Source: DATBIO01 sp036556965 (GTDB lineage Bacteria; Acidobacteriota; Vicinamibacteria; Fen-336). Taken from it: DNA of 9,309 bases. How positions within the stretch are numbered: the first letter of the stretch is position 1; every line of letters starts with the position of its first letter. Both the position numbers and the translations under genes were made by a program. The notes under the pieces were generated by a model. That model was not told where the DNA came from. It searched no databases and saw nothing but the letters and a program-made list of their open reading frames with translations. Location of the stretch: positions 1 through 9,309 of the forward strand of contig DATBIO010000161.1 of assembly GCA_036556965.1 (NCBI GenBank), written 5' to 3'. Below, in pieces: positions 1-6,433 of this stretch.

Positions 1-185
1 CGGTTGCCCTGACCATGGTCGCCATCTGCGTCTGGTCCACCACCGTGGCCGCCACCGTGCCCATCGTGGCGCAGAGGGTGGGCATCGACCCCGCCGTGCT
101 CTCCGCGCCCCTCATCACCACCCTGGTGGACACCACCGGCCTCGTCATCTATTTCACCGTCGCCAAGACCATCCTCGGGATCTGA
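1..185 (+). CDS. mgtE: MgtE-type magnesium channel, C-terminal end (5' partial)
   Basis: The reading frame enters the window and stops at the TGA at 183-185, leaving 60 visible residues. These look like the last two membrane helices of the MgtE Mg2+ channel/transporter. One helix carries small residues and a run of Thr (about 5-25). Next comes the loop G-I-D-P-A, then the pattern PLITT-L-V-D-TTGL-IYF that is typical of the family's final helix. In the family, the conserved Asp of this last helix (residue 43 of the fragment) lines the Mg2+ pore. MgtE is an inner-membrane channel whose N-terminal domain and CBS pair gate it by cytoplasmic Mg2+; those parts lie outside the window. The kinase gene begins 26 bp after the stop on the same strand, so read-through is possible. 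Assignment rests on this short but characteristic tail. Confidence 0.85.
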   Translation, partial: VALTMVAICVWSTTVAATVPIVAQRVGIDPAVLSAPLITTLVDTTGLVIYFTVAKTILGI

Positions 186-197
186 ACGGCGCGGGCT

Positions 198-203
198 TAG
201 AAT
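198..203 (+). promoter_or_regulatory. -10-like hexamer just upstream of the first kinase
   Basis: TAGAAT matches the bacterial -10 consensus TATAAT at five of six positions and is an AT-rich island in very GC-rich DNA. No convincing -35 lies 16-18 bp upstream (that region codes for the end of MgtE). If functional, transcription would start near 210-211, at or one base before the kinase ATG at 212, giving an almost leaderless mRNA. This fits the lack of a clear Shine-Dalgarno between 186 and 211. Weak evidence: a single hexamer. Confidence 0.25.
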
Positions 204-211
204 GAGCGTGG

Positions 212-2650
212 ATGTCCGCGCTCTCGCCCGGATCCACCCTCGACCACTACCGCCTCCTGCAGCCCCTGGGCGAGGGTGGACAGGGCGCCGCCTACAAGGC
301 CGAGGACATGCGCCTCGGCCGCCCGGTGGTGCTCAAGATCCTGCGGCCGGAGGCGGCGCGCAGCGAGGACGCGCTGCGGCGGTTCGAACGCGAGGCCAGC
401 CTGTGCTCGCTCCTCGAGCACCCCAACGTGGCCCCCCTCTACGACGTGGGCGAGGCGCACGGCCTGCGCTACATCGTCATGCAGTACGTGGAGGGGCGCA
501 CCCTCCGCGAGCTGCTGGCGGCGGGACGCCTCGAGGTCACGCGCGCCCTGGCCCTCGCCGCCCAGGTGGCGGACGCCCTGGCCGTGGCCCACGTGCAGGG
601 CGTGATCCACCGCGACATCAAGCCCTCCAACATCGTGGTGAGCATCACCGGGCAGGCCAAGGTGCTCGACTTCGGGCTGGCGGGAGCCCTCATGGGCGAC
701 GACCGCGGCGAGGCCGAGCTGGGCGTGCCCTACGGCTCGCTGGGCTACGCGTCGCCGGAGCAGTGCCGCGGGGCTCCCGCCGACCACCGCAGCGACGCCT
801 TCAGCCTGGGCGTCGTGCTCTACGAGATGCTCACCGGCCACCGGCCCTTCGCGGGCCGCCATCCCCTGGCCGTGCTCAACGCCGTGATCTCGCAGCCCGC
901 GCCGCCCCTGGTGCGCTTCAACCCCCGCCTGCCCCCCGAGCTGCAGCCCATCGTGGACCGCGCCCTGGCCAAGGACCCTGCCCTCCGCTTCCAGACCATG
1001 GCCGCCTTCCGCGACGAGCTCAAGGCCGTGCTGCGCCAGGTGACGCCGGGGGACGACGCCCTGCCCCCGGGCCCCTTCGCCGGCTCGCGCCTGCCCCGGC
1101 GCCGGCTGGGCGGGACGCTGGGGCGCGTGCTCAGCCGCTTCCGCTACCCGGTGGCCCCGCGCGCGGCGCCCGCGCCCGCCCCCGCCCGGGAGTGGACGCC
1201 CCCCGCGGCGTGGGCCCAGCAGGCGCGCCCCTCCCTGGCCGTGCTCCCGTTCCACAACCTCGCGGAGGACGCGCGCGCGGCGTTCTACTCGTTCGCCCTC
1301 GCCGACGGCCTCATCACGGAGCTGGCCCAGGTCGGCCAGGTCGTGGTGCGGCCCTCCTCCTACATCGCGCGCTACGCGGGACGCGAGGCCGACCCCCTGC
1401 AGGTGGGGGAGGAGCTGGCGGTCTCCTACGTGCTCACCGGCGGGTTCATCCGCGCCCCCGACCGCTTCCGGGTGAACGCGCAGCTCCTGGACGCGCGCAG
1501 CGGCGAGATCGTGTGGAGCGAGAAGCTCGACTTCGCCAGCCCCGACCTCATCGCCATCCAGGACCGGCTGGCCGAGCGCGTGCTGGGCGGGCTCGAGCTG
1601 GGCCTCACCGCCGACCAGCGCGCCAGCCTGGGGCGCCGGCCCACGGCCAGCGTGGAGGCCTACGAGTTCTACTCGCGCGGGCGGGACCTGCTCTACCACT
1701 ACGTGCTGCAGACCCTGGACGAGCCCGACCTCGAGGAGGCCATCCGCATGTTCCACGAGGCGGTGGGGCGCGACGACCGCTTCGCCCTCGCCCACGCCGC
1801 CCTGGCCCGGGCCTACGTGCTGCACGCCCAGGGATACGGCGGGTCGGACTACTACGTGCTGGCGGAGCGCGCCCTGCGCCGGGCCCTGGAGCTGGAGCCG
1901 GACCTGGTGGAGGCGCGCCTCCAGCAGGTCTACGTGGACCTGCACCACGGCAACAAGGACCGCGCCCACCAGACGATCGAGGCGCTGCGCGCGCAGGTCC
2001 CCGACGATCCCTCCGTGCTCTTCGTGGCCGCCATGCTCTACCGGCTGGACGGGCTCTACGAGGAGGCGCTGGAGGCCTACGACCGGCTGCTCGCCATCAA
2101 CCCCAGCGACGTGGTCGTGGTCAGCTTCAACCGCGCGCGCATCTACACGCACCAGCAGCAGTACGAGGCGGCCATCGCCGAGCTCGAGCGCGCGGGTGAG
2201 CGCGAGCCCGAGCACCCCCTGGTCAAGACCTTCCTCGCCATCGCCCGCTTCAACCAGGGCCACGTCGAGCACGCGCAGGCCCTGGTGGAGGACGTGCTGC
2301 GCCAGCACCCGACGCTGGAGGGCGTGCTGGTGGTGCTGGCCTGGTGCCTCAGCGCCCGCGGAGAGCACGAGCAGGCGCGCGCGCTGCTCACCGACCGCGT
2401 GCTGGCCACCGCCGCCGCCGACCACGACATCGCCTTCTGGCTGGCCTCCTTCTACGCCATGGAGGGGATGCGCGAGGAGGCGCTGGACTGGGTGGGGCGC
2501 GCCGTGCGCCTGGGCAACGAGAACTACCCGCTCTTCGCGGGCAGCCGCAAGCTGGACGCCCTGCGCGACGACCCGCGCTTCGTGGCCGTCATGGAGGACC
2601 TGCAGCGGCGCTGGGAGCGCCGGCGGGAGGCGGTGCGCAGGGCGGGCTGA
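212..2650 (+). CDS. Cytosolic Ser/Thr protein kinase with TolB-like domain and TPR repeats
   Basis: The product has 812 residues. The Hanks-type kinase domain (about 12-275) has a Gly-rich loop (G20-E-G22-G23-Q-G25), ATP lysine K42, helix-C glutamate E61, catalytic HRDIKPSN (133-140, base D135), DFG at 153-155 and SPE at 181-183. A Pro/Ala-rich linker (about 290-335) follows. A TolB-like domain (about 340-470) opens with S-L-A-V-L-P-F and contains L-L-D-A-R-S-G-E-I-V-W. TPR-type helical repeats run from about 480 to 790, ending in the LDALRDDPRF signature common in this family. No hydrophobic membrane helix is visible, so it is probably cytosolic. It would phosphorylate Ser/Thr on unknown partners, with the TPRs as a protein-binding scaffold. 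The ATG at 212 is chosen because the product then starts MSALSPG, matching the second kinase; the ATG at 202 is in another frame. The segment between DFG and SPE contains no Thr, which is unusual. Confidence 0.93.
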   Translation: MSALSPGSTLDHYRLLQPLGEGGQGAAYKAEDMRLGRPVVLKILRPEAARSEDALRRFEREASLCSLLEHPNVAPLYDVGEAHGLRYIVMQYVEGRTLRELLAAGRLEVTRALALAAQVADALAVAHVQGVIHRDIKPSNIVVSITGQAKVLDFGLAGALMGDDRGEAELGVPYGSLGYASPEQCRGAPADHRSDAFSLGVVLYEMLTGHRPFAGRHPLAVLNAVISQPAPPLVRFNPRLPPELQPIVDRALAKDPALRFQTMAAFRDELKAVLRQVTPGDDALPPGPFAGSRLPRRRLGGTLGRVLSRFRYPVAPRAAPAPAPAREWTPPAAWAQQARPSLAVLPFHNLAEDARAAFYSFALADGLITELAQVGQVVVRPSSYIARYAGREADPLQVGEELAVSYVLTGGFIRAPDRFRVNAQLLDARSGEIVWSEKLDFASPDLIAIQDRLAERVLGGLELGLTADQRASLGRRPTASVEAYEFYSRGRDLLYHYVLQTLDEPDLEEAIRMFHEAVGRDDRFALAHAALARAYVLHAQGYGGSDYYVLAERALRRALELEPDLVEARLQQVYVDLHHGNKDRAHQTIEALRAQVPDDPSVLFVAAMLYRLDGLYEEALEAYDRLLAINPSDVVVVSFNRARIYTHQQQYEAAIAELERAGEREPEHPLVKTFLAIARFNQGHVEHAQALVEDVLRQHPTLEGVLVVLAWCLSARGEHEQARALLTDRVLATAAADHDIAFWLASFYAMEGMREEALDWVGRAVRLGNENYPLFAGSRKLDALRDDPRFVAVMEDLQRRWERRREAVRRAG

Positions 2651-2656
2651 AGGCCA

Positions 2657-2673
2657 GCGCCCTAGCCGGGCGC
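2657..2673. terminator. GC-only hairpin at the convergent gene junction (possible bidirectional terminator)
   Basis: GCGCCC, loop TAGCC, then GGGCGC form a perfect 6-bp all-GC stem. It lies between the kinase stop (2648-2650) and the carbonic anhydrase stop, which falls on the stem/loop boundary (2662-2664). The two convergent genes are only 11 bp apart, so any terminator would have to lie here or inside the coding ends. There is no T-tract on either side, so it is not a canonical intrinsic terminator. Chance hairpins are common at this GC content. Confidence 0.3.
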
Positions 2674-3288
2674 GCCGTCGAAGACCTCCACCACCCCGCT
2701 CTCCAGCGCGTACTCCGCGCCCACCACGAGCAGGCCCTCCTGCGCGACCAGACGCTCCACGACCTCGGAACCGTGGCGGAGCTGGTCGGCGCAGGCGCGC
2801 ACGTTGGCGCGCACCGCCTCGCGCACGAGGGCGTCCGCGTCGGCGGCGAGGCCGGTCGCCAGCAGGGGCTCCACCGCGGGCCGGATGCGGTCCACGATCG
2901 AGCGCAGGTTGCGCGACGGCGACCCGCCGGGCCGCCGGAGCTCCTCCAGGGTGGCGAGGACGGCCCCGCACTGGGAGTGGCCGAGGACCACCACCAGCCG
3001 CGTCCCGAAACGCTCCGCCGCGAACTCCACGCTGCCGACCTGCGAGGGAGCGACGACGTTCCCGGCCACGCGGATGACGAAGAGGTCACCCAGCCCCTGG
3101 TCGAAGACGATCTCCGCGGGCACGCGCGAGTCGGAGCAGCCGAGGACGATGGCGAAGGGCTCCTGGCCCGCGACCAGCTCCGCGCGCCGGGTCAGGCTGG
3201 CCAGGCCGTCCGCGCTCGCGGTGCCGGCCACGAAGCGGCGGTTCCCCTCCCGCAGGCGGTGCAGCGCTTCGGATGCGGGGATGTTCAA
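2662..3288 (-). CDS. Beta-class carbonic anhydrase
   Basis: The product has 208 residues. It should catalyse the reversible hydration of CO2 to bicarbonate in the cytoplasm; no signal peptide or membrane helix is seen. All beta-class active-site residues are visible. In C-S-D-S-R (51-55), C51 would bind zinc and D53/R55 form the dyad. In G-H-S-Q-C-G (103-108), H104 and C107 complete the zinc site. The N-terminus (SEALHRLREGNRRFVAG, 6-22) is the usual family opening. Length is normal for the bacterial type. The start codon is TTG at 3288; no ATG, GTG or TTG lies in frame just upstream, and no clear Shine-Dalgarno precedes it. It is the last gene of the minus-strand run, 19 bp after the membrane-protein gene, so it is probably translated from a shared mRNA. 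The family is clear; why it sits in this cluster is not. Confidence 0.94.
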   Translation of the reverse strand: MNIPASEALHRLREGNRRFVAGTASADGLASLTRRAELVAGQEPFAIVLGCSDSRVPAEIVFDQGLGDLFVIRVAGNVVAPSQVGSVEFAAERFGTRLVVVLGHSQCGAVLATLEELRRPGGSPSRNLRSIVDRIRPAVEPLLATGLAADADALVREAVRANVRACADQLRHGSEVVERLVAQEGLLVVGAEYALESGVVEVFDGAPG

Positions 3289-3289
3289 C

Positions 3290-3302
3290 GGGCCGCGGGC
3301 CC
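3290..3302. repeat. Short GC inverted repeat just before the carbonic anhydrase start
   Basis: GGGCC, spacer GCG, then GGCCC form a perfect 5-bp stem with a 3-nt loop. In the minus-strand mRNA it ends one base before the TTG start codon at 3288 and covers the position where a ribosome binding site should be. It could make initiation depend on ribosomes arriving from the upstream gene, but a 5-bp GC stem can arise by chance here. Confidence 0.3.
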
Positions 3303-3307
3303 CGTCG

Positions 3308-4297
3308 TCAGAGCGGGGGCGCCAGGCGGCGGTAGAGGCTGATCTGGCCCCCGGCCAGGGCCACGCGCAGCCCGATGCGGGAGAGGAGCAGCGCTTCCGC
3401 GAGCAGGAACGTGACCAGCTGCGTCTTGTAGCCGGTGGTGACCCATGCCCCGTCGAGGGCGGCCCAGACGGCGAGGAGGGCCGCGCCCATGACGGCGACG
3501 GCCAGGACCTGGCCGAAGGCGCGCAGGAAGTGGCGCGCGCAGAAGGACGCCGCGGACACCCAGGCCAGCACCGCGCTCGCGCGCTCCTCGAGCACGGTGA
3601 TGGCCTTGGCGTAGCCGGAGGCCATGCTCACCGCGAGCAGGACGAGGAGCAGCACCAGGTCGCGGCCCACGGTCCAGGCCATGGCCGTGCGCTCGGACAC
3701 GGCGTTCACCGCCCGGTCCTCGATCCAGCCCGCCACCGGCCACCAGAGGGCGAAGACCACGGCGGCCACGGTCAGGGTGGCCAGGGTGATGCGCAGCATC
3801 CGCCCGAAGTAGAAGCCGGATCCGTGGAGGAAGCCGCGCACCGTCCACGAGCCCTGGGGGGCGCGCAGCACGCCCAGCACGCCGCCGGCCAGGAACGCCT
3901 GCGCGGCCAGGTAGGCCACGCCCAGGCCGAGGATCAGGGGATCGAGGGCCACGCGGTTCTCCGGGTCCGTGTCCGCCTCGCGCGCGAACAGGCCCGCGGG
4001 CAGCGTGCCGCGCAGGAGCAGGGTGAGGTTCTTGTAGGCGAAACCGACGCCGAAGATGTCGGGGGCGAAGGACTCCGTGAACCCGCTCTGGCGGTCGGAC
4101 CACTCGCTCCACCAGTCGTGGTCGAAGGCGTACATCATCTCGGAGGCCGCCTCCTTGTGGGCGAGGTCCTTCTCCAGGCGCGCGGCCAGGGGCAGGGCCA
4201 GCAGCGCGGCCAGGCCCAGGTTGACGGCGAGGAGGAGCACGGCCACGCCCTTGCTCCGGAAGAGCAGGCGGAAGCCGTCGCGCAGCGCGCCCGTCAT
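3308..4297 (-). CDS. Six-helix integral membrane protein of unknown function
   Basis: The product has 329 residues. I do not recognise the family. Hydrophobic segments at about 18-37, 118-142, 165-189, 210-228, 262-281 and 293-313 suggest six membrane helices. An aromatic, acidic stretch (about 55-92, including D-H-D-W-W-S-E-W-S-D) lies between helices 1 and 2 and may be a periplasmic loop. The overall layout (helix, long loop, then five helices, short basic tail ending YRRLAPPL) is reminiscent of ABC-2-type permeases or small unassigned membrane proteins, but no ATPase gene is present nearby. Its ATG (4297-4295) shares one base with the stop of the upstream M1 peptidase gene (TGATG), so the two are very probably translationally coupled. 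This fixes the start. The carbonic anhydrase follows 19 bp downstream. A role with the exported peptidase is inference from coupling only. Confidence 0.85.
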   Translation of the reverse strand: MTGALRDGFRLLFRSKGVAVLLLAVNLGLAALLALPLAARLEKDLAHKEAASEMMYAFDHDWWSEWSDRQSGFTESFAPDIFGVGFAYKNLTLLLRGTLPAGLFAREADTDPENRVALDPLILGLGVAYLAAQAFLAGGVLGVLRAPQGSWTVRGFLHGSGFYFGRMLRITLATLTVAAVVFALWWPVAGWIEDRAVNAVSERTAMAWTVGRDLVLLLVLLAVSMASGYAKAITVLEERASAVLAWVSAASFCARHFLRAFGQVLAVAVMGAALLAVWAALDGAWVTTGYKTQLVTFLLAEALLLSRIGLRVALAGGQISLYRRLAPPL

Positions 4298-6408
4298 CAG
4301 CCGAGCACCGCGTGCAGCTCCAGCAGGTGCTGCAGCCAGAACATCCACCGGGCGGCCCACTTGGCGGCCGCCCGCCGCGCCACGTTCGGCTCGTCCGCCA
4401 TCCAGGCGTTGTTGGCGGGCACCACGTCGAGGGCCAGCTTGCCCTCCGGGTCCACCACCGCCCGCGCCACGCGCGCCGGGCGCGTGTAGCGGAAGCGCGC
4501 CCAGCGGTACTGCCCGTCCCACGCTTCGCGGACCTGGTGGCCGTCCGCGAACTCCACCAGGACCTCCACCGGCATGCGCACCCCGCCCCGGCGCTCCACC
4601 AGGACCTCGGAGTCGAAGGGGCCCTCGCCCGGGGCGGGCGCGGGCGAGGACGCGGGCGCCGGCGGGTTCCCGGGCCCCCCGTCCACGAAGCCGCGCGCCC
4701 GGCGCACGGGCGTGCTCTTGGCGGTGACCGCGTAGTCGAGCAGGTCGGAGGAGAACCAGGTCTGCTCGAAGAACCAGCGCCAGTCCTTGCCCGTGACCTC
4801 GTTGACCACGGCCACGAAGTCGTCGGTGGTGGGGTGGGCGAAGCGGAAGCGGCGCGTGTAGACGCGCATCACGCGCACCATGGTCTCCTCGCCCAGCAGC
4901 CCCTCCAGCGTGCGCAGGCTGAGGGCGGGCTTGCCGTAGGAGTTGAGGCTGTAGGACGGGCCCGTGCGGTACTCCCAGCCCCGGCGCGCCATGACGTCGG
5001 CCTGGCCGTGCTCGCGCAGGTCCTCGAGGTCGCCCCCGCTGCGGCCGATGTGCACGCCGGGCGCCACCACCGGCCAGCCGGCGCGGCTGCCCCGGCGCCC
5101 GTCGAGCAGCCCGAAGTAGCGCCGGCCCCAGCCCGTGGGGCCGAGCGTCCAGGCCTTGGCCTTCTCCTCGTGGTAGTCGTTGAAGCCCTCGTCCAGCCAG
5201 CCCTCCTCGAACTCGTTGTTCGCCACCAGCCCGTAGATGAACTGGTGTCCGGCCTCGTGGATGGTCACGCTCTCCGGGCTGCGCAGGACCTCGGGCGCCC
5301 AGATGAAGGTGCCCGCGGTGAAGAGGGTGGGGTACTCCATCCCGCCCGCCCCCGAGTTCCACGCCGTGTCCACCACCGTGATCTGGGGGTAGGGGTACGG
5401 CGCCGTCCAGGTGCCGTAGGTGCGCAGGGCGATCTTGGTGGCCTCGATGTGCCGCTGGGCCAGGTGCTCGTGCTCGGGCGTCACCAGCAGGCGGATGTCC
5501 ACGGGCGGATAGCCCGCGTCGTCGAAGCGCCCCCTCGCCTCGCGGAAGCGGCGGCTGGTCGTCCAGGCGAAGTCGTGGACGTCCTCCTGCATGTAGTGGT
5601 GCACGCGGGTGCCCTCCGGCCCGTCGGTCTGCCCGACCAGGCGCCCGGTGGCGCCGAGGACGAAGTCGCGCGGAACGGTCAGGCGCACGTCGTAGACGCC
5701 GAAGTCGGAGAAGAACTCGGGGCGGGCGTGGAACTGGTGGGCGTTGAAGCCGCCCTTCCAGAGGCCGGCGATCTTGGGGAACCACTGGGCCACGAAGTGG
5801 AAGTCGTGCACCCAGCCCGCGCGCCCGCGGTCGCCGTAGGGCACCTGCGACGACCAGGCCACGCGGAAGCGCGCGCCTCCGCCCGGGGGCACCGCCTGCG
5901 GCGTCGTCACCTCCATGAGGGTGCGGTCGTCCGTGTTGCCGTCGTCCGGCTGGAGGAAGCGGATGGACGGCGTCAGGTCCACCTCGCCCTCCTCGCCCAG
6001 CAGGTGCACGGACCGCACGTGCGTGTAGCCGAAGCCCCGGTCGGGGCGCCGCGTCGTGCGCAGGCCCTCGCCGCGCGCGGAGCTGGAGAGGTTGTTGCGG
6101 AACGCGTTCCAGTAGAGGTGGAAGGGGAAGGCGGTGAAGGCGGTGGCGCTGGTGTTGCGCCAGTCGAGGACCAGCGTGCCCTCGATGGTGTGCGCCTCGG
6201 GGTCCAGCCGCGCCTCGATCGTGTAGTTGGCGTTGCGGGGCGAGACGGCGGGCAAGGGCGGCAGGTGCGCCTCGGGCCCGGGCAGCGGAGAGAGCGCGGG
6301 CGCGGGGGCCGCGGGCCGCGCGGGCGGCGCCGCCGTCAGGAAGAGGGCGAGCGACGCGGCGGCGGCCGCCAGCTTGACGAGGGTGGGTGCGGCCTCGCGC
6401 GCCGTCAT
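4297..6408 (-). CDS. Secreted M1-family zinc metallopeptidase (aminopeptidase-like)
   Basis: The product has 703 residues. An N-terminal hydrophobic segment (about 10-30) followed by an Ala/Pro-rich stretch looks like a signal peptide, so export to the periplasm or outside is likely. An N-terminal beta domain (about 58-300) resembles the M1 saddle domain. The catalytic part carries G-G-M-E-Y (355-359, the M1 exopeptidase substrate-binding motif), zinc motif H384-E385-A-G-H388, third zinc ligand E407 within W-L-D-E-G-F, and probable catalytic Y491. All key residues are present, so it should be active and would cleave amino acids or short peptides from N-termini. A Pro/Ala linker (about 581-597) leads to a C-terminal beta-type region, ending with an amphipathic tail (about 681-701). 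The start is ATG at 6408, 25 bp after the kinase stop, without a strong Shine-Dalgarno. The stop overlaps the next gene by one base. Confidence 0.93.
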   Translation of the reverse strand: MTAREAAPTLVKLAAAAASLALFLTAAPPARPAAPAPALSPLPGPEAHLPPLPAVSPRNANYTIEARLDPEAHTIEGTLVLDWRNTSATAFTAFPFHLYWNAFRNNLSSSARGEGLRTTRRPDRGFGYTHVRSVHLLGEEGEVDLTPSIRFLQPDDGNTDDRTLMEVTTPQAVPPGGGARFRVAWSSQVPYGDRGRAGWVHDFHFVAQWFPKIAGLWKGGFNAHQFHARPEFFSDFGVYDVRLTVPRDFVLGATGRLVGQTDGPEGTRVHHYMQEDVHDFAWTTSRRFREARGRFDDAGYPPVDIRLLVTPEHEHLAQRHIEATKIALRTYGTWTAPYPYPQITVVDTAWNSGAGGMEYPTLFTAGTFIWAPEVLRSPESVTIHEAGHQFIYGLVANNEFEEGWLDEGFNDYHEEKAKAWTLGPTGWGRRYFGLLDGRRGSRAGWPVVAPGVHIGRSGGDLEDLREHGQADVMARRGWEYRTGPSYSLNSYGKPALSLRTLEGLLGEETMVRVMRVYTRRFRFAHPTTDDFVAVVNEVTGKDWRWFFEQTWFSSDLLDYAVTAKSTPVRRARGFVDGGPGNPPAPASSPAPAPGEGPFDSEVLVERRGGVRMPVEVLVEFADGHQVREAWDGQYRWARFRYTRPARVARAVVDPEGKLALDVVPANNAWMADEPNVARRAAAKWAARWMFWLQHLLELHAVLG

Positions 6409-6418
6409 GCGGATGGCG

Positions 6419-6433
6419 GCGGATTGTATCCGC
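6419..6433. repeat. Inverted repeat between the second kinase and the M1 peptidase genes
   Basis: GCGGAT, spacer TGT, then ATCCGC form a perfect 6-bp stem with a 3-nt loop. On the mRNA strand it begins immediately after the kinase TGA (6436-6434) and lies 10 bases before the peptidase ATG. It has no T-tract, so it is not a standard terminator. It could be an attenuator, a processing site or a protein-binding palindrome. It is the only obvious structure in this 25-bp gap. Confidence 0.35.

Noticed and set aside
202..2199. A 665-codon plus-strand frame starting at the ATG at 202, overlapping the first kinase
   Set aside because: It is low-complexity (Arg/Pro/Ala/Gly-rich) with no domain motifs; the frame starting at 212 has all kinase motifs. 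It is open only because of the high GC content.
197..2971. A 924-codon minus-strand frame opposite the first kinase
   Set aside because: Its composition is Val/Gly/His/Gln-rich antisense shadow, it runs across the convergent junction into the carbonic anhydrase in the wrong frame, and it shows no motifs.
2804..4489. A 561-codon plus-strand frame opposite the carbonic anhydrase and membrane protein
   Set aside because: It has no motifs, antisense composition, and lies opposite two genes with clear active-site residues or membrane helices.
4298..5785. The minus-strand frame extending the six-helix protein upstream to 825 codons
   Set aside because: Upstream of 4297 it is an Arg/Gly/Ala-rich shadow of the M1 peptidase. 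The membrane protein starts at the ATG overlapping the peptidase stop.
3308..6408. Peptidase plus membrane protein as an ABC export system
   Set aside because: No ATPase gene with Walker A/B motifs is present in the window and the membrane protein was not recognised as an ABC permease.
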